DNA from: an uncultured bacterium
Lineage (GTDB): Bacteria > Patescibacteriota > Minisyncoccia > Phycocordibacterales > UBA2100
Assembly (NCBI GenBank): GCA_903881205.1
Contig: CAIRSC010000101.1
Location: 1-13,200 of the forward strand
Direction of reading: 5' to 3'
Length of the DNA: 13,200 nt
Numbering within the stretch: the first letter of the stretch is position 1; every line of letters starts with the position of its first letter. A program made the position numbers and the translations under genes. The notes beneath the pieces were generated by a model. That model was not told the DNA's origin. It worked only from the letters and a program-made list of their open reading frames with translations, and made no database searches. Positions 5,735 to 11,400 of the stretch are shown piece by piece.

Positions 5735-6541
5735 CTACTTCCGGTTGTTTCTTCTATGGGCAAGTTCAAGCTCCTTAATCATAAGCTCGACATCGACGCC
5801 ATCTTCCTCAAGTTGGCTTTTTGTCACTTCGTCCCGAAACAAAACAGCGCTCTTATTTCTTTTAGGGGCGAATGCCTTGAGTATTTGTCCTGTGAAGCCC
5901 AGAGCATTCAAAATCTTGCCAAAAGTCCTTTTGCCCATTTCCTCTTGGATATGCTCGGGCATATCGCTACGCTTGAGGAGCTGATGGGGACGTTCGCTGA
6001 TGTATTCAAGGAAGGTCATATTTTTCCCAATGGCATAAGGTTTCCCCAAAAGGAAACTATTCACCCTGACCTCTCTATCTTTTATTTTGACAAAAAAGGT
6101 CTCGGGAACAGTAGTTTCACCCCGATCCCTCGACTCACGTGCTAGTCGTGCTTGATTTCTAAAAGAATCATTCGGCTCTAAGGGCTTGCCGTATTCTTTC
6201 AGATATTCTTCTAGTTCCTCTATTAATTTTCTATTTTTTTCTTTATTGATGACCGTCCCACTATAAGAACTTTCCCCTACCATTTTTCCGTCATCGTCTA
6301 GCACCTCGTAGGGCATATCGGCCCATTCAAACACATGGTCGTGCTCAAACTGCTCACACAGAGAAAGGATTTCTTGGATAGCAATTCCGGAGTCGGCACT
6401 CACTGTATATAGCCACTGCTCGTCATCAGCACGAATTTCGTATTGGCTGTCATCTGCCATCTTTTTTGCAAAGTATAGAGCTAGACCAGCGGATTGGTAG
6501 TCAAATTTCATTGTCATCGTAATTATGGGCCGCTGATGCAC
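5735..6541 (-). CDS. Hypothetical 268-aa (or 260-aa) cytoplasmic protein
   Basis: No family recognised. There is no signal peptide, membrane segment or zinc site. The N-terminal half is acidic, with ADDSQYEIRADDEQWLYTVS (~29-48) followed by a short helical segment. The middle has two charged helices (ID KEKNRKLIEELEEYLKEYG-like stretch at ~101-117 and ~126-140). The C-terminal part is basic (KAFAPKRNKSAVLFRDEVTK, ~219-238) and could touch nucleic acid. The first ATG (6541) is probably not the start: ATGs at 6517 (MTMKFDYQ) and 6511 follow a CATAAT -10-like box at 4 and 10 nt. It is the first gene of the minus-strand series ending in the recombinase, and divergent from the structured RNA. Confidence 0.6.
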   Translation of the reverse strand: MHQRPIITMTMKFDYQSAGLALYFAKKMADDSQYEIRADDEQWLYTVSADSGIAIQEILSLCEQFEHDHVFEWADMPYEVLDDDGKMVGESSYSGTVINKEKNRKLIEELEEYLKEYGKPLEPNDSFRNQARLARESRDRGETTVPETFFVKIKDREVRVNSFLLGKPYAIGKNMTFLEYISERPHQLLKRSDMPEHIQEEMGKRTFGKILNALGFTGQILKAFAPKRNKSAVLFRDEVTKSQLEEDGVDVELMIKELELAHRRNNRK

Positions 6542-6592
6542 ACCCAGTCCCGTTAGGATAGCAGGGGTCTATAGCTTGTGCTACATTTTGAA

Positions 6593-6756
6593 AGACAGCC
6601 AAATATTGCCCGAGAGGGAGTGTCTAAACCATCGAGTGATCGGTGGCATGGCACAAAAACGGATTAGGAGTAGAGAACCCATCATGTGGTCGCCTAATCC
6701 GTCGTGCAGGGAAACTTGCATGTCTGCGCAAGCAGAGATCCGTGATGGGCTTTTTG
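6593..6756 (+). ncRNA. Structured RNA with pseudoknot, leader of the secreted-protein operon
   Basis: Five or more helices can be drawn. Upstream: AGACA (6593-6597)/TGTCT (6621-6625), enclosing CCC-GAGA-GGG; then CCATCG (6629-6634)/CGGTGG (6641-6646). Core: a perfect 10-bp stem ACGGATTAGG (6659-6668)/CCTAATCCGT (6693-6702); directly abutting, an 8-bp hairpin 6703-6722 with GAAA tetraloop; directly abutting, a 5-bp hairpin 6723-6736 with GCAA tetraloop. After GATC, CGTGATGGG (6741-6749) pairs over 9 bp with CCCATCATG (6678-6686) inside the first loop, forming a pseudoknot. CTTTTTG follows. GNRA loops appear only on the plus strand, so that is the transcribed strand. It ends 17 nt before the 491-aa gene. 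I cannot match it to a known class. Confidence 0.6.
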
Positions 6757-6773
6757 TATAAATAATTAATAAT

Positions 6774-8249
6774 ATGAAATCAAATATAAAAATAGGTTTG
6801 TTTTTCGTAAGTGCACATTTTTTCGCGCTCACTGTTGCGCTGTCATTTTCAGCTGGCATTGCTCACGCTGCGGCATCATGTACACCCCCCACGCCTCCTG
6901 TGTGCTACTCAACCGTAACTACTCCCACGTACACAGACGCCAGTCCTGGATACTGGGGACCGGTTACTTTACCTAATGGAGAGGTTGGAACGCATAATTC
7001 GGCTGGCCAAATTGAAGTAGGAGGGGTTGTTCAAAACACAACGAGCCAAGTAGAAGTGAGTTGCGGCTACTCAGACCCACAGGAAATCCAGTATCAAGCA
7101 CAAGTGCTCAGTTATAACGCCTGTCTACAAACAAGCACAACAAACTCTAATGCGTCTCTGCCCACGTCAATTACGAGTGACTATGTGTCGCCTTTGCCAG
7201 ATTGTCCCAACCCTTTTACACAAGATCAACAAAATACTGCCAAACAGAAAAGTGATGACGCAAATGCCAAACTCAACCAAGTAACCAGTGATTACACTGA
7301 TAAACTGACCCAATATAACAATGGGACTTTTACTCTATCAGCCCAAGAACAGCCAGACGTCGACAGAATCAAGGAGTCATACGAGGCTCTTATTCAACAA
7401 CAAACCGCTGCCAACGCGACTTACGAGCAGTCATTGTCAACAGCTAGTCTTCGATTCGGTGGGAGCGGGACTGTCGATAGTTCCACATTGCAACAAGACC
7501 AGCAAAAAATCACTAGTCTTCAGACCCAACGCGATGCTCAAATCGCCATAACAATAGGGTCCTTTGCAAAATCACGAACCCAAGCCTTAAAATTTCTTTA
7601 TCAAATTGACTATAAACAGGCCAATGATAACTATAATCGAACTTTAAAAATATCTTCCTGTCCCGTGACGGATTCAAAGTCATCCAACCTCTCACCGCCA
7701 GCCGTTACTCCTGCCTCGTCCGCCACGTCCTCATCTTGCCCCCTAAATTCCTCTGTTAACGCTAGTGGTAGTTGTACCTGCAATGCCGGACTTTATACGG
7801 GGTTAGGAGATGATGCAAACAAATGCATTCCGCGAGATCAAGTGATGCAAGAAATGGGTGTTTCGTTGTATGGACCCCAAACACATTACAATACCACTAC
7901 AACTAATTATGAATGCAATGCAGGGTATATTTTTGAAAACGGTAGTGATTCAAAAAATAATAAGTGTATTCTTCTATCGGATTGGAATGCAAAAAATAAA
8001 ACTGCAGATAATACAACCACATCTTCTACGACACCGGTAGCACCAAAAAAACAAATTCAAATCTCGAACACAAAAATACTTGGCCTAATAAAAAATAGTT
8101 CCGCATTACCAGCGGCAATCACCACTCAAAGCATCGCCAGTAGCACCTCGACAACCACTTCAGCAGGGGTAGAAACCCGCAAGACGACCAACCAAAAACA
8201 CTGGTATGAATGGCTCAATCCGATCAACTGGTTTTCTTGGCTTCACTAA
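6774..8249 (+). CDS. Secreted Ser/Thr/Asn/Gln-rich protein with Cys-rich repeats
   Basis: A 491-aa exported protein with no recognised family. The signal peptide is ~1-32: basic MKSNIK, a hydrophobic stretch, then the Ala-His-Ala cleavage site before AASC. Residues 33-150 are Pro/Thr/Gly-rich with paired cysteines (36, 44, 97, 117, 144). Residues ~150-285 are helical, Gln/Asp-rich and probably coiled coil. Two EGF-like cysteine knots follow: SCPLNSSVNASGSCTCNAGL with Cys322, 334, 336 and 351, and ECNAGYIF…C with Cys381 and 398. A low-complexity Thr/Ser linker leads to a C-terminus rich in tryptophan (HWYEWLNPINWFSWLH), which could insert in the membrane or serve as sorting tail. Base composition is clearly AT-richer than the flanking chromosome. 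It is probably a surface or adhesion protein, by inference only. Confidence 0.7.
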   Translation: MKSNIKIGLFFVSAHFFALTVALSFSAGIAHAAASCTPPTPPVCYSTVTTPTYTDASPGYWGPVTLPNGEVGTHNSAGQIEVGGVVQNTTSQVEVSCGYSDPQEIQYQAQVLSYNACLQTSTTNSNASLPTSITSDYVSPLPDCPNPFTQDQQNTAKQKSDDANAKLNQVTSDYTDKLTQYNNGTFTLSAQEQPDVDRIKESYEALIQQQTAANATYEQSLSTASLRFGGSGTVDSSTLQQDQQKITSLQTQRDAQIAITIGSFAKSRTQALKFLYQIDYKQANDNYNRTLKISSCPVTDSKSSNLSPPAVTPASSATSSSCPLNSSVNASGSCTCNAGLYTGLGDDANKCIPRDQVMQEMGVSLYGPQTHYNTTTTNYECNAGYIFENGSDSKNNKCILLSDWNAKNKTADNTTTSSTTPVAPKKQIQISNTKILGLIKNSSALPAAITTQSIASSTSTTTSAGVETRKTTNQKHWYEWLNPINWFSWLH

Positions 8250-8258
8250 GTGGGAAAT

Positions 8259-8813
8259 ATGAAAACCTTTATAAAACAAAATTGGTTTAAGTTAGGAGTA
8301 CTATTTGTATTGCTTTTTGTAGCCTTGGCTTTTGTGTTTTATAGACAACCGGCGAACACCTCAAATGTGGAGAGTGACGCAGCGGGGACTTCTAGCACGA
8401 AGGGTGCCCCAGAAATAAAACAATTCATTAGTGACCTCCCCAATGGTGATGTAGATCCACAAAAGTGTAAGGAGCTCGTCTCAGATAAGCAAACAGAACT
8501 CGATTATAGCCTCAATTCTGCACAGGCCCATGGCCCCTGGGCTTCGTTAGTGGATTCTAAATATATTTACAGTAAAAAATTGTGCCTTGCTTATATAAGC
8601 AATCATTCTGGTGGAACATATCCTAACATCTCTTCTACTTATCAAATTTTTGATTTGGGTAGTAATGAAATCTTTGCAGAGTATGACGAAAAGGGCGCAG
8701 TAAATAAAGACGGTAGCGTTGATGATGAACAATTGTTCTTATGGGGCAAAGAGCAAAATAAACCATTTCTTTCTATTACTTCTCTTTGGTACACGGTAAC
8801 ACTCCAGTTTTAG
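8259..8813 (+). CDS. Membrane-anchored extracytoplasmic protein (hypothetical)
   Basis: A 184-aa protein when started at ATG 8259. An in-frame GTG at 8250 lies directly behind the previous stop and is less likely; its GGGAA could serve as a weak ribosome site for the ATG. The N-terminus MKTFIKQNWFKLGVLF and following residues form one membrane anchor (~11-28), with the rest outside. The exposed part (~30-184) has a Ser/Thr linker and then a folded domain with two cysteines (in DPQKCKELV and KKLCLAYI) likely bridged, and many Tyr/Asp. No family recognised. It sits 9 nt after the 491-aa gene, so both are surely one operon and may work together at the cell surface. Confidence 0.65.
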   Translation: MKTFIKQNWFKLGVLFVLLFVALAFVFYRQPANTSNVESDAAGTSSTKGAPEIKQFISDLPNGDVDPQKCKELVSDKQTELDYSLNSAQAHGPWASLVDSKYIYSKKLCLAYISNHSGGTYPNISSTYQIFDLGSNEIFAEYDEKGAVNKDGSVDDEQLFLWGKEQNKPFLSITSLWYTVTLQF

Positions 8814-8919
8814 ATACCACTCTTCGCAGGTTCAGTTTTGGTCGCACATACAACCATCTTGGCATTTTTCTCCGGTGTTCCACCCGCTAAGGGTGTCACC
8901 CCACCCCCCCGTGCGTTAG
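8814..8919. other. Convergent gap, weak hairpin
   Basis: No gene. It contains a 5-bp hairpin CACCC-GCTAA-GGGTG (8881-8895) followed by a C-rich stretch, but no convincing T-run on either strand, so terminator function for the converging genes is doubtful. Confidence 0.3.
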
Positions 8920-9246
8920 CTATGACTTTTGATTACTTGGATGCGGGAGCCCATTTCCATTTGTTCCAATCGAATATTTCTGGAGTAACACTGCTGGCAT
9001 GAAGACTACTGCGGGATTCCCATCTTTCCCGCTAATCTCCGTGGATTGTAGTGATTTACCCCACGCACGATCAAATAGCTCTTTGGCAGCAACAACGTCA
9101 CCGGCCTCGGCGCGGGCGATAAGCGCTTCCGCGATTGGCCGAATCTTGCTCACGAGCATTTCTGAAAGCATGCGCCGGGCATCCTCCGCATTCTTGGCCG
9201 CAAAGCCTTTCTTTCGTCCCGCGCCTAGTCTGTATCCGCCTCTCAT
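8920..9246 (-). CDS. Small phage-type protein, terminase-small-subunit-like N-terminus
   Basis: A 108-aa basic protein beginning MRGGYRLGAGRKKGFAAKNA. The GAGRKKG start, a helical RRMLSEMLVSKIRPIAEALI (25-44), then AEAGDVVAAKELFDRAWGKS (47-66) and LQSTEISGKDG are typical of small phage/prophage proteins annotated as terminase-small-subunit-like or DUF5681-like. The C-terminal ~25 residues look unstructured. No large terminase or capsid gene is present, so packaging is unlikely here, and a DNA-binding accessory role is more plausible. It has its own promoter with an extended -10 and a palindromic site between promoter and ATG. Confidence 0.6.
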   Translation of the reverse strand: MRGGYRLGAGRKKGFAAKNAEDARRMLSEMLVSKIRPIAEALIARAEAGDVVAAKELFDRAWGKSLQSTEISGKDGNPAVVFMPAVLLQKYSIGTNGNGLPHPSNQKS

Positions 9247-9250
9247 AGTT

Positions 9251-9285
9251 TGATAAGAATCAATTAATCAAGGTTCATTATACCA
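9251..9285 (-). promoter_or_regulatory. Extended -10 promoter and operator candidate for the 108-aa gene
   Basis: On the minus strand TGGTATAAT is a perfect extended -10 (hexamer at 9282-9277) without a clear -35. Between it and the ATG lies TTGAT-TCTT-ATCAA, an inverted repeat suited to an operator, plus a second TTGAT. The untranslated leader would be about 24-30 nt and has no Shine-Dalgarno. Confidence 0.6.
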
Positions 9286-9365
9286 TTTAGCATAGTGTTT
9301 TGCCTCACATTTGAATCTCAAATCAGGTAGTGGGATGGGCGGCTCGCTTTTGCGTGTCGTTTAAA

Positions 9366-9827
9366 TTAAGGAATTGGCTTAATTCGGGCAGGAGCGTTGT
9401 AGCAACTTGCAATTAAGGCAGCGTCGTATTTGCTTAGTGAGAAATTCTTAGATTCGCACAGACTGACGATCAAAGATTTTTCGTTATGTCCGCGTAATTT
9501 TCCTCTCAGTCTGTATCCACCATTCTGAACCTTGGTCGTGAATACATACTGATGTTCGCGCATAGGTCCATGACCCATATTTATAAAAGTATCTTTGCTC
9601 AATATGGAACTGTATTTAGACGGATTCAAAAAAGACACGCAATCGACATCCATTTTCTTTGCAAAATCTGTCGAGCCAGTGCGAAATATCTTGAGTATCC
9701 TTGAACTCAACGTTTGAAACAAAACATCACCATTTCGGTCGAATCCCAACACTACGACATAGTGTGCATCAGCTGACGCGAGAGCCTTCGCCCCCTTCCT
9801 CCAGTATATTTCGCCAAAGTTTGGCAC
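9366..9827 (-). CDS. Unknown 153-aa partner of the Panacea-domain protein (candidate toxin)
   Basis: GTG start at 9827, 5 nt after the Panacea gene; an AGGAG that includes the upstream stop codon lies 2 nt before it. The protein starts MPNFGEIYWRKGAKALASAD, followed by HYVVVLGFDRNGDVLFQTLS (~22-41). The order 'GEIYW … HYVVVLG … FQTLSSR' recalls the beta-barrel start of MazF/PemK-like proteins, but the similarity is slight and no catalytic residue can be named. The C-terminal half is basic and Ser-rich, with no membrane segment. Gene pairing with PanA suggests it is the toxin (PanT role) or another regulated partner. Function is inferred from position only. Confidence 0.5.
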   Translation of the reverse strand: MPNFGEIYWRKGAKALASADAHYVVVLGFDRNGDVLFQTLSSRILKIFRTGSTDFAKKMDVDCVSFLNPSKYSSILSKDTFINMGHGPMREHQYVFTTKVQNGGYRLRGKLRGHNEKSLIVSLCESKNFSLSKYDAALIASCYNAPARIKPIP

Positions 9828-9832
9828 AACTC

Positions 9833-10408
9833 CTATGAGCTGACGAAGCGCGAGAAAGCAATCTCCTTATCAAATTCTGAAGTTCTCGACGGAAGAATCT
9901 GTTTTACATCAAGTTGGAATGCAAGTTCATAAGGAATCGTCATGCTTGGATTGGTTTGTGCATAGGGCGGTTCAGTATGGCACTGCTCGACCAATTCCTT
10001 GGTGCTTTTACCGCCTAAGTCCGTGATTACGTCATCAATCAATTGTTTCTCGTATTGTGAAAGCTTGCTCTCGTCAAATGCGGCTCCCGCGACCGGAACT
10101 ACCACTTGTCCCGTGTTCTTGGGGTTTAGTTGAAGAATGCCGTCAAAGATGCTGGTCAATTTCGTTTCAAGAACACTCTCTTCTGATTTTTTCAGGGCCG
10201 CATTTAACCCACCAATATTATCTTTTATAAATGAGGGGATCGGCCCGTAAGGCAGGTGGAAATAAGTATCTTTGGTTATCGACTGCCCAACCTCTCTTAC
10301 TGAAATGAAATCAATATAGTAAAGAAGCTTCAGAAATTTAACAACAAAAAGGTCTGGGACCTTCGATGCCAGATAGAGTGCGACCTGTCGTGTGCGCTCA
10401 ATGTCCAT
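9833..10408 (-). CDS. Panacea (SocA/DUF4065) domain protein, probable antitoxin
   Basis: A 191-aa protein from ATG 10408 (MDIERTRQVALYLASKVPDL). The frame stays open to an ATG at 10453, but the Panacea family normally starts at this MDIE-type N-terminus, and a CATAAT box ends 6 nt before it. Domain features are KFLKLLYYIDFISVREVGQS (~27-46), then the diagnostic YFHLPYGPIP (~51-60), and LSQYEKQLIDDVITDLGGKS (~131-150) leading to a His-Thr-Glu-Pro-Pro end block. Panacea domains act as chaperone-like antitoxins (PanA) for very diverse toxins encoded next to them; SocA is the relative acting as proteolysis adaptor. Here the partner would be the 153-aa protein 5 nt downstream. Such a pair would help maintain the element or defend it. 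Confidence 0.8.
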   Translation of the reverse strand: MDIERTRQVALYLASKVPDLFVVKFLKLLYYIDFISVREVGQSITKDTYFHLPYGPIPSFIKDNIGGLNAALKKSEESVLETKLTSIFDGILQLNPKNTGQVVVPVAGAAFDESKLSQYEKQLIDDVITDLGGKSTKELVEQCHTEPPYAQTNPSMTIPYELAFQLDVKQILPSRTSEFDKEIAFSRFVSS

Positions 10409-10487
10409 ACCCGTATTATGACGTATGCGGAGCCAATCACATACTCTTGACATGGCCCTTTGAATAATTGTCTTATTATTCGCTCAT

Positions 10488-10570
10488 GCGGGTGTTTCGG
10501 AATGAAAGCGCTGAATCTCCCCAAACCAAGCGAGAATCTGGTGTAAATCCCGTCCTACCAGTGCAACAAG
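10488..10570 (+). other. tRNA-like scar at right end of the element (attR candidate)
   Basis: The 5' part, GCGGGTGTTTCGGAATG then AAAGCGCTGAATCTC, resembles the start of a leucine-type tRNA but lacks the D-loop core. The 3' part GGTGTAAATCCCGTCC (10540-10555) resembles a T arm, followed by GCAACAAG (10563-10570), identical to the bases at the left junction. No acceptor stem can be formed, so it is not a working tRNA. It is best read as an attachment-site relic. Confidence 0.4.
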
Positions 10571-10605
10571 AACAGAAAAGTCCCATGATGTGGGACTTTT
10601 CTGTT
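10571..10605. terminator. Strong bidirectional terminator
   Basis: A perfect 15-bp inverted repeat AACAGAAAAGTCCCA (10571-10585) / TGGGACTTTTCTGTT (10591-10605) with 5-nt loop. A- and T-rich flanks on both arms allow termination in either direction. It ends 6 nt after the stop of the downstream minus-strand gene and insulates the chromosome from the element. Confidence 0.8.
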
Positions 10606-10610
10606 GCCCG

Positions 10611-11312
10611 TTAAGCGATGTATCGGAACTCGCGGAAGACCTGCTCGTACAGACCGACTACGCGGCGCGCTTCACGCTGTGTGATCGCCTGGAGCGAGCC
10701 CTGATGCGCGATGGCATTGCGCACGCGATGTCCTTCCCATGCAAGATCGATCGAGTTGAATCGAGAGCGGTCGATCTGTTTCATCTTGTCGGCCATGGTC
10801 TCCCCTTTGTAGCCCAGTTGATCGAGCAGATCATTGAGCATAATATCGGCTTCAAGAATAGCGAGTCGCCAGTTCTGCTCGCTTTCCGTTCGGGTCTGTT
10901 CAACGATATGATTCCACCGGAGCTGGACGCGCGAGACGTCTTTGGCCGCCACCGGATGCGCCGATGCCCTGAAGCGCAGCTCTTCGTTCTTTCGGATCTG
11001 AAAGATGCGCAGCACGCAGTATACGACGCCCACCATCAGAATGAGCGATGCGATAATCGAAAAAATGACCAGCACGCTCCAGTTGTTGTAGAGGTGCGAG
11101 AACGCATCGGCGCTCGATGATGTCTGTAGGAAATTCGTGACATCCCCGGTCGTTACCGGGCTCGTGATCGACGGAATTGTCGGAGATGATCCCGTATTCG
11201 GGCCCGTGCCCACGACCCCTTCTACCGTACCCGGTATCCAGCGAAACATGATATCGCTGGCATATCGAAGTGCCGTAAAGATCCCACCCCCGACCGTGCC
11301 GTCGCTTTCCAT
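10611..11312 (-). CDS. Membrane protein with HEPN-like C-terminal domain, CPR-type
   Basis: A 233-aa protein. The N-terminal ~75 residues are Gly/Thr/Ser/Pro-rich and probably outside the cell. One membrane helix is at ~78-102, followed by basic RIFQIRKNEELRFRA. A cytoplasmic helical domain covers ~120-233: WRLAILEADIMLNDLLDQLG (148-167), then KGETMADKMKQI, and AWEGHRVRNAIAHQGSLQAI with Arg198-x4-His203. R-x4-6-H is the HEPN ribonuclease motif, although RN-x-IAH also occurs in non-nuclease HEPN-like folds. I recall this architecture as common in Parcubacteria, of unknown function. A -10-like TATACT ends 6 nt before the ATG, again suggesting a leaderless message. It lies directly after gatA on the same strand. 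Confidence 0.65.
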   Translation of the reverse strand: MESDGTVGGGIFTALRYASDIMFRWIPGTVEGVVGTGPNTGSSPTIPSITSPVTTGDVTNFLQTSSSADAFSHLYNNWSVLVIFSIIASLILMVGVVYCVLRIFQIRKNEELRFRASAHPVAAKDVSRVQLRWNHIVEQTRTESEQNWRLAILEADIMLNDLLDQLGYKGETMADKMKQIDRSRFNSIDLAWEGHRVRNAIAHQGSLQAITQREARRVVGLYEQVFREFRYIA

Positions 11313-11318
11313 GCGGAA

Positions 11319-11324
11319 AGTATA
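11319..11324 (-). promoter_or_regulatory. -10 box of the HEPN-like membrane protein gene
   Basis: TATACT on the minus strand, 6 nt before the ATG at 11312. No good -35 is visible at 16-18 bp. The spacing predicts transcription starting at the start codon. Confidence 0.45.
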
Positions 11325-11345
11325 CTATGACCGCAAGCGAGAGAC

Positions 11346-11371
11346 GAAATGAAATGATCCTATTTCATTTC
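11346..11371 (-). terminator. Hairpin downstream of gatA
   Basis: A perfect 10-bp inverted repeat GAAATGAAAT (11346-11355) / ATTTCATTTC (11362-11371) with 6-nt loop, 30 nt after the gatA stop. The T-rich arm and the position suit a weak terminator, but no long U-tail follows on the minus strand. Confidence 0.5.
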
Positions 11372-11400
11372 TCTTGAGCGCCGCGGACAAAAGCTTGCGC

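Larger units (their letters stand above)
1859..10570. mobile_element. Putative integrative element at the initiator tRNA (~8.7 kb)
   Basis: The element is delimited by the initiator tRNA 3' end on the left and by a tRNA-like scar with the shared octamer GCAACAAG on the right. It carries integrase, HTH/excisionase-like protein, replication ATPase, DUF5659-like protein, structured RNA, two exported proteins, a Panacea pair and a phage-type small protein. Beyond the right end the housekeeping operon resumes. No relaxase, coupling protein or capsid gene is seen, so transfer would need help or an unknown mechanism. The right boundary is less certain than the left. Confidence 0.65.

Noticed and set aside
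5508..5984. 158-aa plus-strand frame
   Set aside because: Antisense to the DUF5659-like gene and the end of the 268-aa gene, which show better protein character.
6581..6859. 92-aa minus-strand frame through the structured RNA
   Set aside because: It overlaps the RNA helices and the start and signal peptide of the 491-aa gene; no family match. On the minus strand the tetraloops would not be GNRA.
8881..8895. Terminator between the converging 187-aa and 108-aa genes
   Set aside because: Only a 5-bp hairpin and no T-run on either strand; not called as a terminator.
8920..9246. True phage terminase small subunit
   Set aside because: No terminase large subunit, portal or capsid gene in the window; the N-terminal GAGRKKG pattern alone does not prove packaging.
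10488..10562. Functional tRNA-Leu
   Set aside because: The 5' part looks leucine-type, but no acceptor, D or anticodon stem can be formed, so it is listed only as a scar.
10590..11120. 176-aa plus-strand frame
   Set aside because: Starts inside the terminator hairpin and is antisense to the HEPN-like membrane protein gene.
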